The notes beneath the pieces were generated by a model. The model had not been told where the DNA came from, searched no databases, and saw only the letters and a program-made list of their open reading frames with translations. 64,000 nt of DNA from Candidatus Intricatilinea gracilis (lineage in GTDB: Bacteria > Pseudomonadota > Gammaproteobacteria > Burkholderiales > Burkholderiaceae_C), in NCBI GenBank assembly GCA_016702605.1, contig JADJDQ010000002.1:62001-126000 (forward strand), in the 5' to 3' direction. Made by a program: the position numbers and the translations under genes. Positions 17,004 through 26,246 of this stretch are shown one piece after another. Position 1 is the stretch's first letter. Every line of letters starts with the position of its first letter.

Positions 17004-18985
17004 GTCGGCTCCACCCGCAGGCCAGCCAGCGCCTTGAGGCGGCTGGTCGAGTCGGCGGACTTGGCGGCGTCACGCACCTGCAGCGCGAAGTCGGCATGGC
17101 GCAGCACCGGCAGCACCCGTATGGCGCGGTCGAGCAGTGGCGCCACCCCACTGTCGGCCACGGCCTTGACGACTTCTTCGGTCTGCAGATCGGCGCGGGT
17201 GGCGTCACTTGCCGCGGCCACCAGGGCGTCGAAACCTTCACCCAGGCGCGGGTCGCCGAACTGGCGCGCGATGTCGAGCACGTCGTCGTGCAGCAGGCCT
17301 TCGTCCTTGCGCAGGTCGGCGCGCTCCGACAAGGCGCTGAAGACACTGCGGCGCAGCAGGTCGGAGGTGGCGAACACCTTGTTGGCCGCACTGGTCGACA
17401 CCGCCAGGCGTGGCGCCGCCAGCACGTTGGACAACTCGGCGCGCGCCAGCGTCGGCATGCGAGCGCCGATGCTGGTCAGGCGCGGCAACACACCGTCGAG
17501 CTGCGCCCGCACATTGACCTCGGTGTCGATGGCCGCGGCGCTGCCGGCCAGACGCAGCGTGGCGCTCGATATCTCGGCCGTGTACGGCAGCTGGCGCTTG
17601 CGCACGTACCAGAACATGCCGCGCCCGCCCATGGCGGTGTTGGCCGCCGTGCGGGCCGCGTCGATGGCGCTTTGCCAGGCCTGGGCCAGCACGTCGGGCG
17701 ACAGGTTGGTCGGCGCCAGCGGTCGGATCAACAACTCGGGCTGACCGATGCGCAGCAGTGATTCGAGCGGTGAACGTTTCGAAATCAGCCCGGCCGACGC
17801 GGCCTTGACCGGCGTGACCACCGTCTGCAAGGTGCGCTTGTGGGCTTCGAGCTGCTGGCGCGTGACAGGGGCCACGATCAGCACCGACAGGTGATCGAGG
17901 TCGGCGTCCGCCGCGCGCAGGTCGATGGCGGGCAGCGCGAGTGATTCCTGCACCAGCGCGGCGAGTTCGTCGCTCGGGATGAAGGCGAAGTCACAATCCA
18001 CCAGCGGCGGAAAGTACGACTGCAGCAGCGTGAGCCGCCCGAGCTGGGTCTCGAAACGCAGCGTCGACGCTGGCAGCGGCCCCACCGGCGGCAGCGTCTC
18101 GAACTGGCGCACCGCCGCGAAACCGGCCTGCACGGCGCTGGTCTCGATGTCGTCCATGTGGTCCTGGTGCTGCTTGAGCCAGGCCTCGAGCAAGGCACGC
18201 GGGCGCTGCGCCAGGCCGGCCGCCAGGGTGGACTCGGCGCCCACTTCGCGCCGCACCATGTACACGTCGAGCCAGCGCAAGGCACCGCCTTCGAGGCACA
18301 CCATGGCCAGTGGCAAGGCGTCGGTCAACACACCGGCCGCCTGGCGGTCGAAGAAGACCTCGCGCGCCACACGCGAGCGCTTGGCGTTGGCGTTTTCCAC
18401 ACCCGCGCGGTCCGGGTAGGGGATGAGGGTGAGGGCGGTGGCTTCGATGATGTCGCCGTCGCGCACGGTGCGTTGGCCATCCAGCGTGGTCGGGTAGGCC
18501 GCGGTCGGGTTGGCGCTGAACTCGATGGCGCGCAAGGCAAGCACGAACAGGCCGCTGCGGTTGATGCTGCTGGCTGCCGGCAGCACCTTGACGCCAAGCT
18601 GGGCGTCGAGTTGTGCGGCCTGCGGCAAGGCAGCGACCGTGATGGTCTGCGCCGAGTCGATAGTGACGATGTCACCGCTCGGCGTGATGCCGATGCCTGG
18701 CTCGATCACCAGCGTCGGGCTGTTCGACGCCGCCTGCGCGCCCAGGCCCACCATCAGCCCACGCACCACACCGGCACCGATGGCCTGGGCCAGATCGGAC
18801 TGGCGCGAGCGGATGTAGTCCTGGTCAGCCGTCAGGTCGTCGGCAGTGAGAAAACGCCCGTCGAAGTAGAACGGCCGGCGCCGACCACTGTCGACCACGA
18901 TGGCGCCCGCCGCCAGTTGCGCCTGCAGCTTGTCGCTGTCGGCCTGGCTCTTGATGGTGAATTCGCTCTTGCTGGTGGATGCCAT
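17000..18985 (-). CDS. eCIS accessory protein with shared N-terminal domain (661 aa)
   Basis: ATG 18985 is chosen because GAGGAG lies seven bases upstream; it falls 10 bases after the preceding stop. Residues 36-113 contain FDGRFLTADDLTADQ, GVVRGL and IEPGIGITPSGDIVTI. These align with the 337-aa and 1593-aa neighbours. The pattern, an aromatic start, an EQ/DQ helix, a GVV-GL turn and a PG-x-A-x-x-x-x-G-x-x-I strand, recurs as I recall in eCIS-linked proteins of unknown role. The rest is Ala/Leu-rich and helical. No enzyme motif is seen. The stop overlaps the next gene by four bases. Confidence 0.78.
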   Translation of the reverse strand: MASTSKSEFTIKSQADSDKLQAQLAAGAIVVDSGRRRPFYFDGRFLTADDLTADQDYIRSRQSDLAQAIGAGVVRGLMVGLGAQAASNSPTLVIEPGIGITPSGDIVTIDSAQTITVAALPQAAQLDAQLGVKVLPAASSINRSGLFVLALRAIEFSANPTAAYPTTLDGQRTVRDGDIIEATALTLIPYPDRAGVENANAKRSRVAREVFFDRQAAGVLTDALPLAMVCLEGGALRWLDVYMVRREVGAESTLAAGLAQRPRALLEAWLKQHQDHMDDIETSAVQAGFAAVRQFETLPPVGPLPASTLRFETQLGRLTLLQSYFPPLVDCDFAFIPSDELAALVQESLALPAIDLRAADADLDHLSVLIVAPVTRQQLEAHKRTLQTVVTPVKAASAGLISKRSPLESLLRIGQPELLIRPLAPTNLSPDVLAQAWQSAIDAARTAANTAMGGRGMFWYVRKRQLPYTAEISSATLRLAGSAAAIDTEVNVRAQLDGVLPRLTSIGARMPTLARAELSNVLAAPRLAVSTSAANKVFATSDLLRRSVFSALSERADLRKDEGLLHDDVLDIARQFGDPRLGEGFDALVAAASDATRADLQTEEVVKAVADSGVAPLLDRAIRVLPVLRHADFALQVRDAAKSADSTSRLKALAGLRVEPT

Positions 18986-18995
18986 CAGATGCTCC

Positions 18996-20009
18996 TCACA
19001 GCGCACCGCGCCACGAATACGGGTTGAAGACGATGGGCCGCAGGCCGTTGTCGGCCAGGTCGCGCCACTTGGGTTCGGCGTGGTTGTTGGCAGGCGGTTG
19101 CGGTGCGGCCGCGATGGCCGCGATGGCGGCGGCGTCGAGCGCCGGGTAGGCCGAGCCGTCGGCCTGGGTGACGGGCACCGACACACGCGCCAGCAGCACC
19201 TTGTCCCAGTCGGCCTCATTGGTGTGTTCAGCCAGCTTGGGCAGGCGGTTCGGGTCGAGCGCCGACGCTTCGGGCCAGGCGTCGAGCGCACTTTCCATGC
19301 ACCACAAACGCCGGGCGGCTTCGAGCGCCACCGGGTCGGTGATGCCCTGCATGTCGGCCAGCATGGCTTCGAGCTTGGCGGAGCGTGGCCGCGGCAACGC
19401 CAGCTCACCCTTGGGGTTGGCGGTCGTGTGGTTCACGGTGTGAGCCAGCTGCAGCGTGAGCTCGAAGGCATCGGCCAGCCGTGAGGCGACGACGAAGTCG
19501 GTGGCGTTGAATGGCCCGGCGGCGAAGGCCGGTGTCTTGCCATGCGGGCAGATGGCAAAACGCGCGAACACGTCTAACACCAGGCGCTTGTTGCCGGGCA
19601 CGTCCTCACGCACGGCGTCGATCACGGCGATGCGATCGAGCGAATTGGCGCGTTTGGCATCTCGTTCGGCCAGCCAGCGCGTGATGTGGATGCACTGGGT
19701 GCGGCGGATCTCGATGAGCCGACCGAGCCGGTCCAGCGCCACGCCGGGAGCAACGAAGACCTCGACATCCGGGTTGTCGACGGCCGGGCAACTCACCCGC
19801 AAACCCGCCACCGTGCCCTGGCCGTACAAGCCGGCAAAGGCTCGACCCAGGCGGCTGCGCAGGTAGAGCTGCTCGGCGGCAAAGTCTTCGGCGCCGAGCA
19901 ACACACCGGTGGCGTAGTTGACCCGTTCGGGCACCCCTTGGGTGGTCAGGCTGTCGGCCACCAGGGCGTCGGTCTGCTCGGTGCTCAGGCTCTTGTCAGC
20001 GGCGCCCAT
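18996..20009 (-). CDS. eCIS accessory protein with shared N-terminal domain (337 aa)
   Basis: This is the shortest of three related neighbours. Residues about 30-110 carry ATGVLLGAEDFAAEQ, GTVAGLRV and VAPGVALDRLGRLIEI, the same signature as the following 661-aa and 1593-aa proteins. The remaining part is helical and ends in WRGAL. AAGGAG precedes ATG 20009 by five bases. A GTG six bases further upstream is too close to that site to be the start. It lies in the run of small baseplate-associated genes. The role is unknown; a baseplate-peripheral structural protein is the likeliest. Confidence 0.78.
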   Translation of the reverse strand: MGAADKSLSTEQTDALVADSLTTQGVPERVNYATGVLLGAEDFAAEQLYLRSRLGRAFAGLYGQGTVAGLRVSCPAVDNPDVEVFVAPGVALDRLGRLIEIRRTQCIHITRWLAERDAKRANSLDRIAVIDAVREDVPGNKRLVLDVFARFAICPHGKTPAFAAGPFNATDFVVASRLADAFELTLQLAHTVNHTTANPKGELALPRPRSAKLEAMLADMQGITDPVALEAARRLWCMESALDAWPEASALDPNRLPKLAEHTNEADWDKVLLARVSVPVTQADGSAYPALDAAAIAAIAAAPQPPANNHAEPKWRDLADNGLRPIVFNPYSWRGAL

Positions 20010-20011
20010 GT

Positions 20012-20176
20012 TCACTCCTTGACGATGGTGATGAGCAAGGTCGCCACGGCGCTCTTGCCAGTACTGCTGCCCTGCACCACGAGCTCCACGCGGTACACCC
20101 CCGGCGGCAACGTGGCATCGAGCGCCACGACCGGCTCGGTCGTGGCCAGTGGTTTGCCGAGCGTGAGGGTTTCCAT
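20012..20176 (-). CDS. Small Ig-like eCIS protein (54 aa)
   Basis: The frame METLTLGKPL...VALDATLPPGVYRVELVV...LLITIVKE encodes a single short beta-rich unit. Its layout resembles the end of a PKD/Ig-like fold and parallels the 114-aa product encoded just before it. The start is uncertain because no strong ribosome site is visible, but no other ATG, GTG or TTG lies in frame between it and the preceding stop at 20211. TGA at 20012 is part of the ribosome-site/start region of the next gene. Confidence 0.6.
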   Translation of the reverse strand: METLTLGKPLATTEPVVALDATLPPGVYRVELVVQGSSTGKSAVATLLITIVKE

Positions 20177-20210
20177 GGCCGTGTCCGTGCTCGTATCCGT
20201 GCCCGTGGAC

Positions 20211-20555
20211 TCAGCCTTGCAGCAGGTTCCAGTTCCACACGACGACCTTGCCGCCGATGTCGCTGGACCTGTCACCCGTGAGCGTGAAGGCCTTGCCAAA
20301 CGCCACGTTGACCGCCGGCGTCGAGACACGTGCGCCCGTCGGTTCGATCAGGTCGACCACGGCGGTGGGGCGCTCCTGGTCCAGCACGATGACGGTGACG
20401 CTGGCGATGTCCGAGGCATTGCCCGAGTCGTCGGCCACCTGCAGCTGGAACACGTGTTTGCCGACACCGAGGGGTGTCTTGAGGGTGGCGAGCACGTCGA
20501 GCCGCGGCTCTTCGGACTTGACGGTGATGTCGACGCCTGGGGTGAACTGGGCCAT
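20211..20555 (-). CDS. Small PKD/Ig-like eCIS protein (114 aa)
   Basis: ATG 20555 has AGGAG six bases upstream. The protein is beta-rich: GKHVFQLQVADDSGN followed by ASVTVIV is the typical end of a PKD/cadherin-like domain, and RPTAVVDLIEP begins a second incomplete unit. No signal peptide is present, so it stays with the particle in the cytoplasm. Small Ig-like proteins often decorate phage tails and eCIS baseplates. It follows the Afp12-like gene by 89 bases, one of the widest gaps in the operon. Confidence 0.7.
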   Translation of the reverse strand: MAQFTPGVDITVKSEEPRLDVLATLKTPLGVGKHVFQLQVADDSGNASDIASVTVIVLDQERPTAVVDLIEPTGARVSTPAVNVAFGKAFTLTGDRSSDIGGKVVVWNWNLLQG

Positions 20556-20644
20556 GACGGAACTCCTCGTTGTGTGTGGGTCGGGTGGGCGGGATGGCTG
20601 GCTGGTCGAAAGGGCGAATGGTTCGGATTGGGCTGGGCAATGGG

Positions 20645-23488
20645 TCAGGTCGGCGGCAGGTGCGTCCACGTGTAGCTGTCGATGACCAGGCCGGTGTCGG
20701 CGATCGACTCGCTGGCGTCGAGCGTGAAGGGTCGGGCCACTTGCGCCTGGCCGTCGGCGGGCAGACCCTCGAGACGGATGCGCGCCACCGGTCGGGCCGT
20801 GGCGCTGCCCACCGCCGGCAACACGGCGTCGAAGGCACCGGCATGGGCATCGAGTGATGCTTCGCCGCGCAAGGTGTCGACACCGCCCAGCGCCGAGGTC
20901 TCGTCACCCGGGCCGACGCGCACCGGCCGGCGCGGCAGTGCGGCGCGCAGATAACTGTCGGCGCCGATGAGTGAGGCCACACCCACCATGAACGGGTAGG
21001 CCGACCGCACCACCCGCACCAGCACATGCGCCGGTGCGCCCAGTTCGGCCAGGCGACGCACCAGGCCCAGCTCGTCGGGCCCGAGTTCGTCGTGCACCAG
21101 CACCGTAACGCGGTGCGACAGATCGTCGAACAAGGCCTTCTGCGCCGCTGCGCGTTGTGACTGCAAACGCACGTTCGCCTTGGCGGCAGGCGCATCGATG
21201 CGCCTGAACAGCGCCAGAAAGGTCTGCAGCTGGTCGCCCTTTAAGGTGCGCGCGTCGCCGAGAAAAAGTGCATCCCCCAGCACCGAGTTGCCCGAGCGGG
21301 TGATGCCGGCGGTGAGCGGATCGGTGGCGTCGGTGAGGTCGGCGCCCAGGATGGTCGACAGCGTGCGGCGCAGGCGAAAGTCTTCGACCACGACGAGGCG
21401 CCCACGTGTGACCGCTCCGTCGGTGGCGATGTCCAGCGCCAGTTGCAGCCCCGCCAGCGTGCCGTGACGGCGCGCCAGTTCGGGCGCGTTGACCAGCATC
21501 CAGCGCGCCCGCTCGGTCGGCAGGCCCGGCTCGAGCGCCAGGCCGATCCAGGCCGCGAGCCAGGGCAGGGCATCGGGCGGGCAGGCCATGGCGTCGGTGA
21601 CCAGCGCACTGGCGGCGATGCGGCCTTCGATGTCGGTGGCCACTCCTTCGAACAGGTGCAGGAAACGATCGAGGAAGTCGGCCCCCGTGGCCCGGCCGGG
21701 CAACTCGGCATCGGCACCGAACACCTGCTCGTGATACAGCGCTGGCAGGTAACGATCACGGTACGACAGGCGCCCGGCGTAAGCCCGCAGCGTGGCCAGT
21801 TCGGGGCTGTTGCGACCGTCGCCGAACAGTTCCACCGCCACCCACAGGCGTGAGCCCTGCAGCGCCCGCACCGTCGTCGACGCACGCTGGATCAGCACGG
21901 TGAACAGGCCCGCCTTGCCGGCGCTCGGCGCACAACACAGCACACTTTGACCGTGCGGCACCTCGGTCGGCTGTTTGACCCAGGCGGCGCGCGGCAGATC
22001 GGCGGGCAGAGCAGCGGCCACGTCGCGGGGCAAGGCACTGCGTTCACCGACCAGGTGCGGATACCAATGCGCCCGGCGTGTCGGCGCTGCGGCATCGAAC
22101 TCGGGCGGCCCGGTGTCGCTGGCCGCGAGCCAGACGATCATGGCGCAGCCTGCGGGCACCACGGCTTCGGCATAGAGCCGGTGCCACACCGTCGCCGGGT
22201 CGCGGGTGTCGAGCAAGCCGAGTGAGGCGAACACACGGGCGTCGGCTGCGCGCCCCTGCTCTGCATTGACGACCAGGCCGTAACGTGTGCGCGAGGCCAT
22301 CGACACCCGAGCGACACGGGCCGGTTCGAGGCCAGCTGCACCGTTGCGCGGATAACTCAGCCGTTCCCCCGGGCGCCCCGCGGCGAAGGGCCCGCCGGTC
22401 CAGCCGGCCAGCGGGTAGTAGTCGCCCAGTGGCAACAGGGCTGCGGGCAGATCGGCGGGCAGGCGCTCCAGCGCAGCAGGCTCGGCAGCCGCAGGTGCAG
22501 CGCCCGCCAGCTGATCCAGCAGTTCGGCGCTGGCTGCCATCCAGCGATCGAGCAAGGCGGTGGGCAGGCTGTAGGTCCACACACCCGGGTCGCGTGGCTG
22601 ACCGGTGGTGGACAGCAGATGGCCGCGGGTGGCCACGGCGATGGTCTCGGCGTCGAGCCAGCCGAGGGTGTGCGCAAACTTCAGGCCGTCGAGTGCCAGC
22701 GGCAGCGAGAGGCGACCGTCGTCCAGCAGCACCCGCAGCCGGGCGCCACCACCATCGCGCCGCAGGCTCAGCAGCAGCAGGCGGCCGTGGCGATGGGTGG
22801 CGATGGCCACGACCTTTTCGCTGGCCGGCAGCCGCCCGGCCATCACCTGCCAGCGCGGCGGGTTCGGGTTCGGGTCCTGCGCCGTGAAACGGGTGTCGCT
22901 CGCCTGCCCCACGTAGACCGGGCTGGTGACCCGCGGCAGGCCGTTCATGCGGGAGATGGCGCCTTGGTCGACATCGAGTGCCCACACGCCACCCCCAGGT
23001 GCACTGGCCAGGCGCTGCAGCTTGAAGCCGGCCGGCGCATCGATCTGGGTGAGCTCGAAACGCCCACGCAGATCGACCAGCCAGAGCGCACCGTTGGCGC
23101 CCAGATACAGCACATCGTCGTCACCCACCGTCAGGTCGGACACCGGGCGCGCCTGCAGCGGCAACACAAATCCTCGTGGCGCCAGGCCGTGGTCGGCGGC
23201 CAGATGTGAGGTCGAGGTCAGGCCCGCACCGTCCCACACCACGTGGTTGCCCAGCGCGTCGATGGCCATGGCCGGCTGCAACACCACATCGTCGACAGAC
23301 GCTGCGTCCTCCTGCAACACCAGGCCATGCGAACGACTGGCCAGCCGCACGCCGTTGACCAGATGACCCAGCGCCGCCTCGACCGCCACCGCCGGCTCAC
23401 CCCCCGCCACCACCGACGGCACGGCCCAGGGCCGCAGCCCACCCGTGTCGTAGGACAGGCCGAAGGAGCGCAGGCCGTTGACGTCCAT
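20645..23488 (-). CDS. eCIS baseplate/tail protein, GpI/Afp12-like (947 aa)
   Basis: Residues 1-330 read as a beta-propeller-like series (LTVGDDDVLYLGANGALWLVDL, PGGGVWALDVDQGAI). The centre (about 600-720) holds a P2 GpI-like segment: FLDRFLHLFEGVATDIE, DALPWLAAWIGL and LARRHGTLAGLQLAL. This is the signature of the tail protein I family that sits between baseplate J and tail fibres. The C-terminus has Ig/PKD-like strands (RPFTLDASESIADTG) that continue into the next small genes. In Afp/PVC nomenclature it corresponds best to Afp12, a baseplate component. It starts 10 bases after the baseplate J gene. Confidence 0.85.
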   Translation of the reverse strand: MDVNGLRSFGLSYDTGGLRPWAVPSVVAGGEPAVAVEAALGHLVNGVRLASRSHGLVLQEDAASVDDVVLQPAMAIDALGNHVVWDGAGLTSTSHLAADHGLAPRGFVLPLQARPVSDLTVGDDDVLYLGANGALWLVDLRGRFELTQIDAPAGFKLQRLASAPGGGVWALDVDQGAISRMNGLPRVTSPVYVGQASDTRFTAQDPNPNPPRWQVMAGRLPASEKVVAIATHRHGRLLLLSLRRDGGGARLRVLLDDGRLSLPLALDGLKFAHTLGWLDAETIAVATRGHLLSTTGQPRDPGVWTYSLPTALLDRWMAASAELLDQLAGAAPAAAEPAALERLPADLPAALLPLGDYYPLAGWTGGPFAAGRPGERLSYPRNGAAGLEPARVARVSMASRTRYGLVVNAEQGRAADARVFASLGLLDTRDPATVWHRLYAEAVVPAGCAMIVWLAASDTGPPEFDAAAPTRRAHWYPHLVGERSALPRDVAAALPADLPRAAWVKQPTEVPHGQSVLCCAPSAGKAGLFTVLIQRASTTVRALQGSRLWVAVELFGDGRNSPELATLRAYAGRLSYRDRYLPALYHEQVFGADAELPGRATGADFLDRFLHLFEGVATDIEGRIAASALVTDAMACPPDALPWLAAWIGLALEPGLPTERARWMLVNAPELARRHGTLAGLQLALDIATDGAVTRGRLVVVEDFRLRRTLSTILGADLTDATDPLTAGITRSGNSVLGDALFLGDARTLKGDQLQTFLALFRRIDAPAAKANVRLQSQRAAAQKALFDDLSHRVTVLVHDELGPDELGLVRRLAELGAPAHVLVRVVRSAYPFMVGVASLIGADSYLRAALPRRPVRVGPGDETSALGGVDTLRGEASLDAHAGAFDAVLPAVGSATARPVARIRLEGLPADGQAQVARPFTLDASESIADTGLVIDSYTWTHLPPT

Positions 23489-23497
23489 GGTGTCAAC

Positions 23498-25795
23498 TCA
23501 GCACAGGGCTGGCACGACGGGTAGATACAGCGCGGTGCCACCGGACGAGGTCGCCGGTGCAAACGGCGACGTCACCGAAGCGGGCGCATCCAGTCCTTCG
23601 ACAACCACCACCGCCGTCAGCTCGGGCAATTGCCACGGGTCGAGGGTGTAGGTGGTGAGGCTCTTGCCAGCACCTGGCAATTCGGTGAACACACCGTCAC
23701 GGCCTTCGAACAGCCGCACCGGCGAGACCCCGGCGACTCCGGCAACACGCGCCACCACCACTTCGAGTTCACGGTCGGTGACCCGCCGGCCGAGCGGATA
23801 ACCTCCGTCGTTGCTGGCCGACGCGGGCCAGGGCCCGTCCGCACCGCCCAGGCCGATGGGCAGTGGCCACAGGTAGGTGCGCAGTGCCAGCCGCACGTCG
23901 GTGAGCACCTGCTCACGCGCAAACCCGTCGCGCAGCTGCACGGCCACCGACACACCGATCTCGCGGTACTCACAACCGATCACGTACAACTCGGTCGCCA
24001 GCGGCCGGCGCTGGTTGAGGAATGCAAACACCGCCTCGAGCAGCGGCCGGTCGGCGCGTGGCAGCGGTGCGGCCAGGTCGACACTGCTGCGCGCTGGCAG
24101 CACCATCACCGACACGGCACCCGGCACGGCCTGGTTGCGCTCGTGTGGCTTGAAGCGTGGCAACACCTCGACGCGTGCCACCTGCGTGCCGGGGGCCTCA
24201 CGCGCAAGCAGCCGGTAGTCCTCGGCCGTGACCGCGCGGTCACGGTGCTGGAAGTAGGCCGGGATACGTCGCTCGGCCGCGTCGAGTGTCTCGCTGTCCG
24301 AGCCGCCCTGCAGCGCCAGCGGCTGGATCACGTCGACGGCAGAGTCGGGCTTCTTCTTCGCGCCGGTGATCAGGTCGATCACGCTGTCGAGCTTGGACAA
24401 GGTGCCGGCCGGCAGATTGCCCGCCGCACCTCCCCCCACGTACAAGCCGGTGGCGACGATACGGCTGCCGGTGGGTGGCACACGGCCGTGCACGCCGTCG
24501 CCAAACCGCACGGTGCCGGCCTCGACGTCGAGCTGGAAGGCACCGTCCAGCGGCCCGCAGCGGCCCAGGTCGTCGATCGCCACCCAGGCCTTGCTGCCTG
24601 CGATGGGGTCGTGCACGACCACCTGCAGGCGCGCCGGGTCGGCGCCGCCCAGCGCGGCAACACCCAGGTCGAAGACCTGGTCCGAGCCGCCATCCGACAC
24701 CCCGATGGCGCGGCCCGGCACACTCTGGCGCTGTTCCACCATCACGGCGTTGATGCCGGCCCAGGCCAGGCGCAGGCTGGTGGCGACCACACCGGGCTGC
24801 AGGCGCAGGCGCAGCCAGGCAACCAGGCGAGCGGCGTCTTCGTCACTTTCCAGTCGTGGTGGGGCGTCACCCACCCCGGCGTTGAGGTTCACGCGGGGGT
24901 CGTTCGACGGCGCGCCGATGCGGTTCAGCGCCGGCAGCGCCAGGCGCACCACGCCCGATCGCGTCAGGCCATTGGTGCCGTCGTCCAGCGCGTCGAGCAC
25001 CACGAAATCAGGCACATCGGGTGTGCTCGCATCACTGCCGGTGCTCATCTCCCACAACACCGGCAGGGGCGCGCGGGTCGTGATGCCGTCGCCCTCTTCG
25101 GGCACATCGAGCGCCAGCGCCAGGCCGACGTTGAGTGCACGCGCCGTGCCCTCCACATCGGCGCCCAGGCTTTGCAGCGCGGCGTCGTGTTGTTTGGCAC
25201 TCGGTGCCAGCAGGGCGATCCACAACGCCGCGTCCACGCTGGTGGCGATGATGTCGACACCCGCGGTCAGGTCCTGGCCAGCGGCGAAGACCTCCGTCGT
25301 CACATAGCCTTGCGGCGTGCCTTCGGTGCCTCGGTAGACGGCCTGCAGATCGGGCAACAAGCGGTTGAAGTCCTGCGCCTCGTCGGCTGACAACTTGCGG
25401 CGCAGCCAGGCCCGGCCGGTGAGTGGATAGGCGGTGCAAAAACCCAGCGTCGAGAACGGCGCCGGCTTGTCCAGACAAGACCCCGCCGGCACCTGCAGCG
25501 CCAGCACCTGCTTGTCGGCCTTGACGGCCAGCGACACCAGGCCGCGGGCGGCCGTGGCGGCCTTCATCGGCAAACCCAGCAGGCGCAGATAGGCCAGGCG
25601 CTGGCGCTCGGGGATGAGGTTGGCGCGGTAGAGGATGGTGTCGCCCAGCCAGGCGAACAGGTCGATGAGGGTGCGGCCCGGGTCGCCCGGGCGTGGATGG
25701 GTCCACTCCGGCGTGTGCGCCGGGATACGCGTCAGCAGCTCGGCGACCAGGTCGTCGAAGCTGCGGTCGTCCAGTGCCGGCGGTCTAATGGTCAC
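23498..25795 (-). CDS. eCIS baseplate protein J-like (Afp11-like, 765 aa)
   Basis: The start MTIRPPALDDRSFDDLVAEL, with WTHPRPGDPGRTLIDLFAWLGD soon after, is the classic opening of putative baseplate assembly proteins of the Afp11/Pvc11 group (gp6-like wedge). Further J-like signatures are AVTAEDYRLLAREAPG (about 550) and GRRVTDRELEVVVARV near the end. It forms the baseplate wedges that hold the tail before contraction. GTG 25795 overlaps the gp25 gene by 11 bases. Confidence 0.9.
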   Translation of the reverse strand: MTIRPPALDDRSFDDLVAELLTRIPAHTPEWTHPRPGDPGRTLIDLFAWLGDTILYRANLIPERQRLAYLRLLGLPMKAATAARGLVSLAVKADKQVLALQVPAGSCLDKPAPFSTLGFCTAYPLTGRAWLRRKLSADEAQDFNRLLPDLQAVYRGTEGTPQGYVTTEVFAAGQDLTAGVDIIATSVDAALWIALLAPSAKQHDAALQSLGADVEGTARALNVGLALALDVPEEGDGITTRAPLPVLWEMSTGSDASTPDVPDFVVLDALDDGTNGLTRSGVVRLALPALNRIGAPSNDPRVNLNAGVGDAPPRLESDEDAARLVAWLRLRLQPGVVATSLRLAWAGINAVMVEQRQSVPGRAIGVSDGGSDQVFDLGVAALGGADPARLQVVVHDPIAGSKAWVAIDDLGRCGPLDGAFQLDVEAGTVRFGDGVHGRVPPTGSRIVATGLYVGGGAAGNLPAGTLSKLDSVIDLITGAKKKPDSAVDVIQPLALQGGSDSETLDAAERRIPAYFQHRDRAVTAEDYRLLAREAPGTQVARVEVLPRFKPHERNQAVPGAVSVMVLPARSSVDLAAPLPRADRPLLEAVFAFLNQRRPLATELYVIGCEYREIGVSVAVQLRDGFAREQVLTDVRLALRTYLWPLPIGLGGADGPWPASASNDGGYPLGRRVTDRELEVVVARVAGVAGVSPVRLFEGRDGVFTELPGAGKSLTTYTLDPWQLPELTAVVVVEGLDAPASVTSPFAPATSSGGTALYLPVVPALC

Positions 25796-26243
25796 GACGC
25801 GCCTCCATCACCAGCGTCATGCCCAGCCGTGCGGGTGTGCCGGTGCGCACGTGGCGGTAGGCGATCTCGACGCGTACCCCATCGGCCACACCGGTGGCAG
25901 CGTCGCTCACCGGGTCGACTGCAATGCCATCGACGACGATGCGTGGCTCCCAGCGTTTGAGGGATTCGTCGACCAGCTCTTTGATGCGGCTGCGTGTGGC
26001 CACGGTGTTGGGCTCGGTCAGCAGGTTCTCGAGGCCGGCGCCGAACCCCGGGCGCATGAGTTGTTCACCGGGCCGGGTGGACAGCAGCACCTGGATCGTC
26101 TCGCGCACACTTTGCGCCAGGCTGGGGTAATGCAGCTGGCCGTTCTCGTCGGGCACGGGCAGCAGTGGCCAGCCGATCGGCTCGGGGTAGTTCGCCAGGG
26201 TCGATGCTGGCTTGCTCAGGCTCTTGATCACGCTGTCACTCAC
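25785..26243 (-). CDS. eCIS baseplate protein gp25-like (Afp9-like)
   Basis: This 152-residue protein has the GPW/gp25 signature: SVRETIQVLLSTRPGEQLMRPGFG, then a helix and VDGIAVDPVSDAATG. gp25-like proteins nucleate sheath assembly on the baseplate. The start is GTG 26243 with AGGAG upstream; the preceding stop lies three bases away. One of the most certain calls in the cluster. Confidence 0.93.
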   Translation of the reverse strand: MSDSVIKSLSKPASTLANYPEPIGWPLLPVPDENGQLHYPSLAQSVRETIQVLLSTRPGEQLMRPGFGAGLENLLTEPNTVATRSRIKELVDESLKRWEPRIVVDGIAVDPVSDAATGVADGVRVEIAYRHVRTGTPARLGMTLVMEARRDH

Positions 26244-26246
26244 GGA

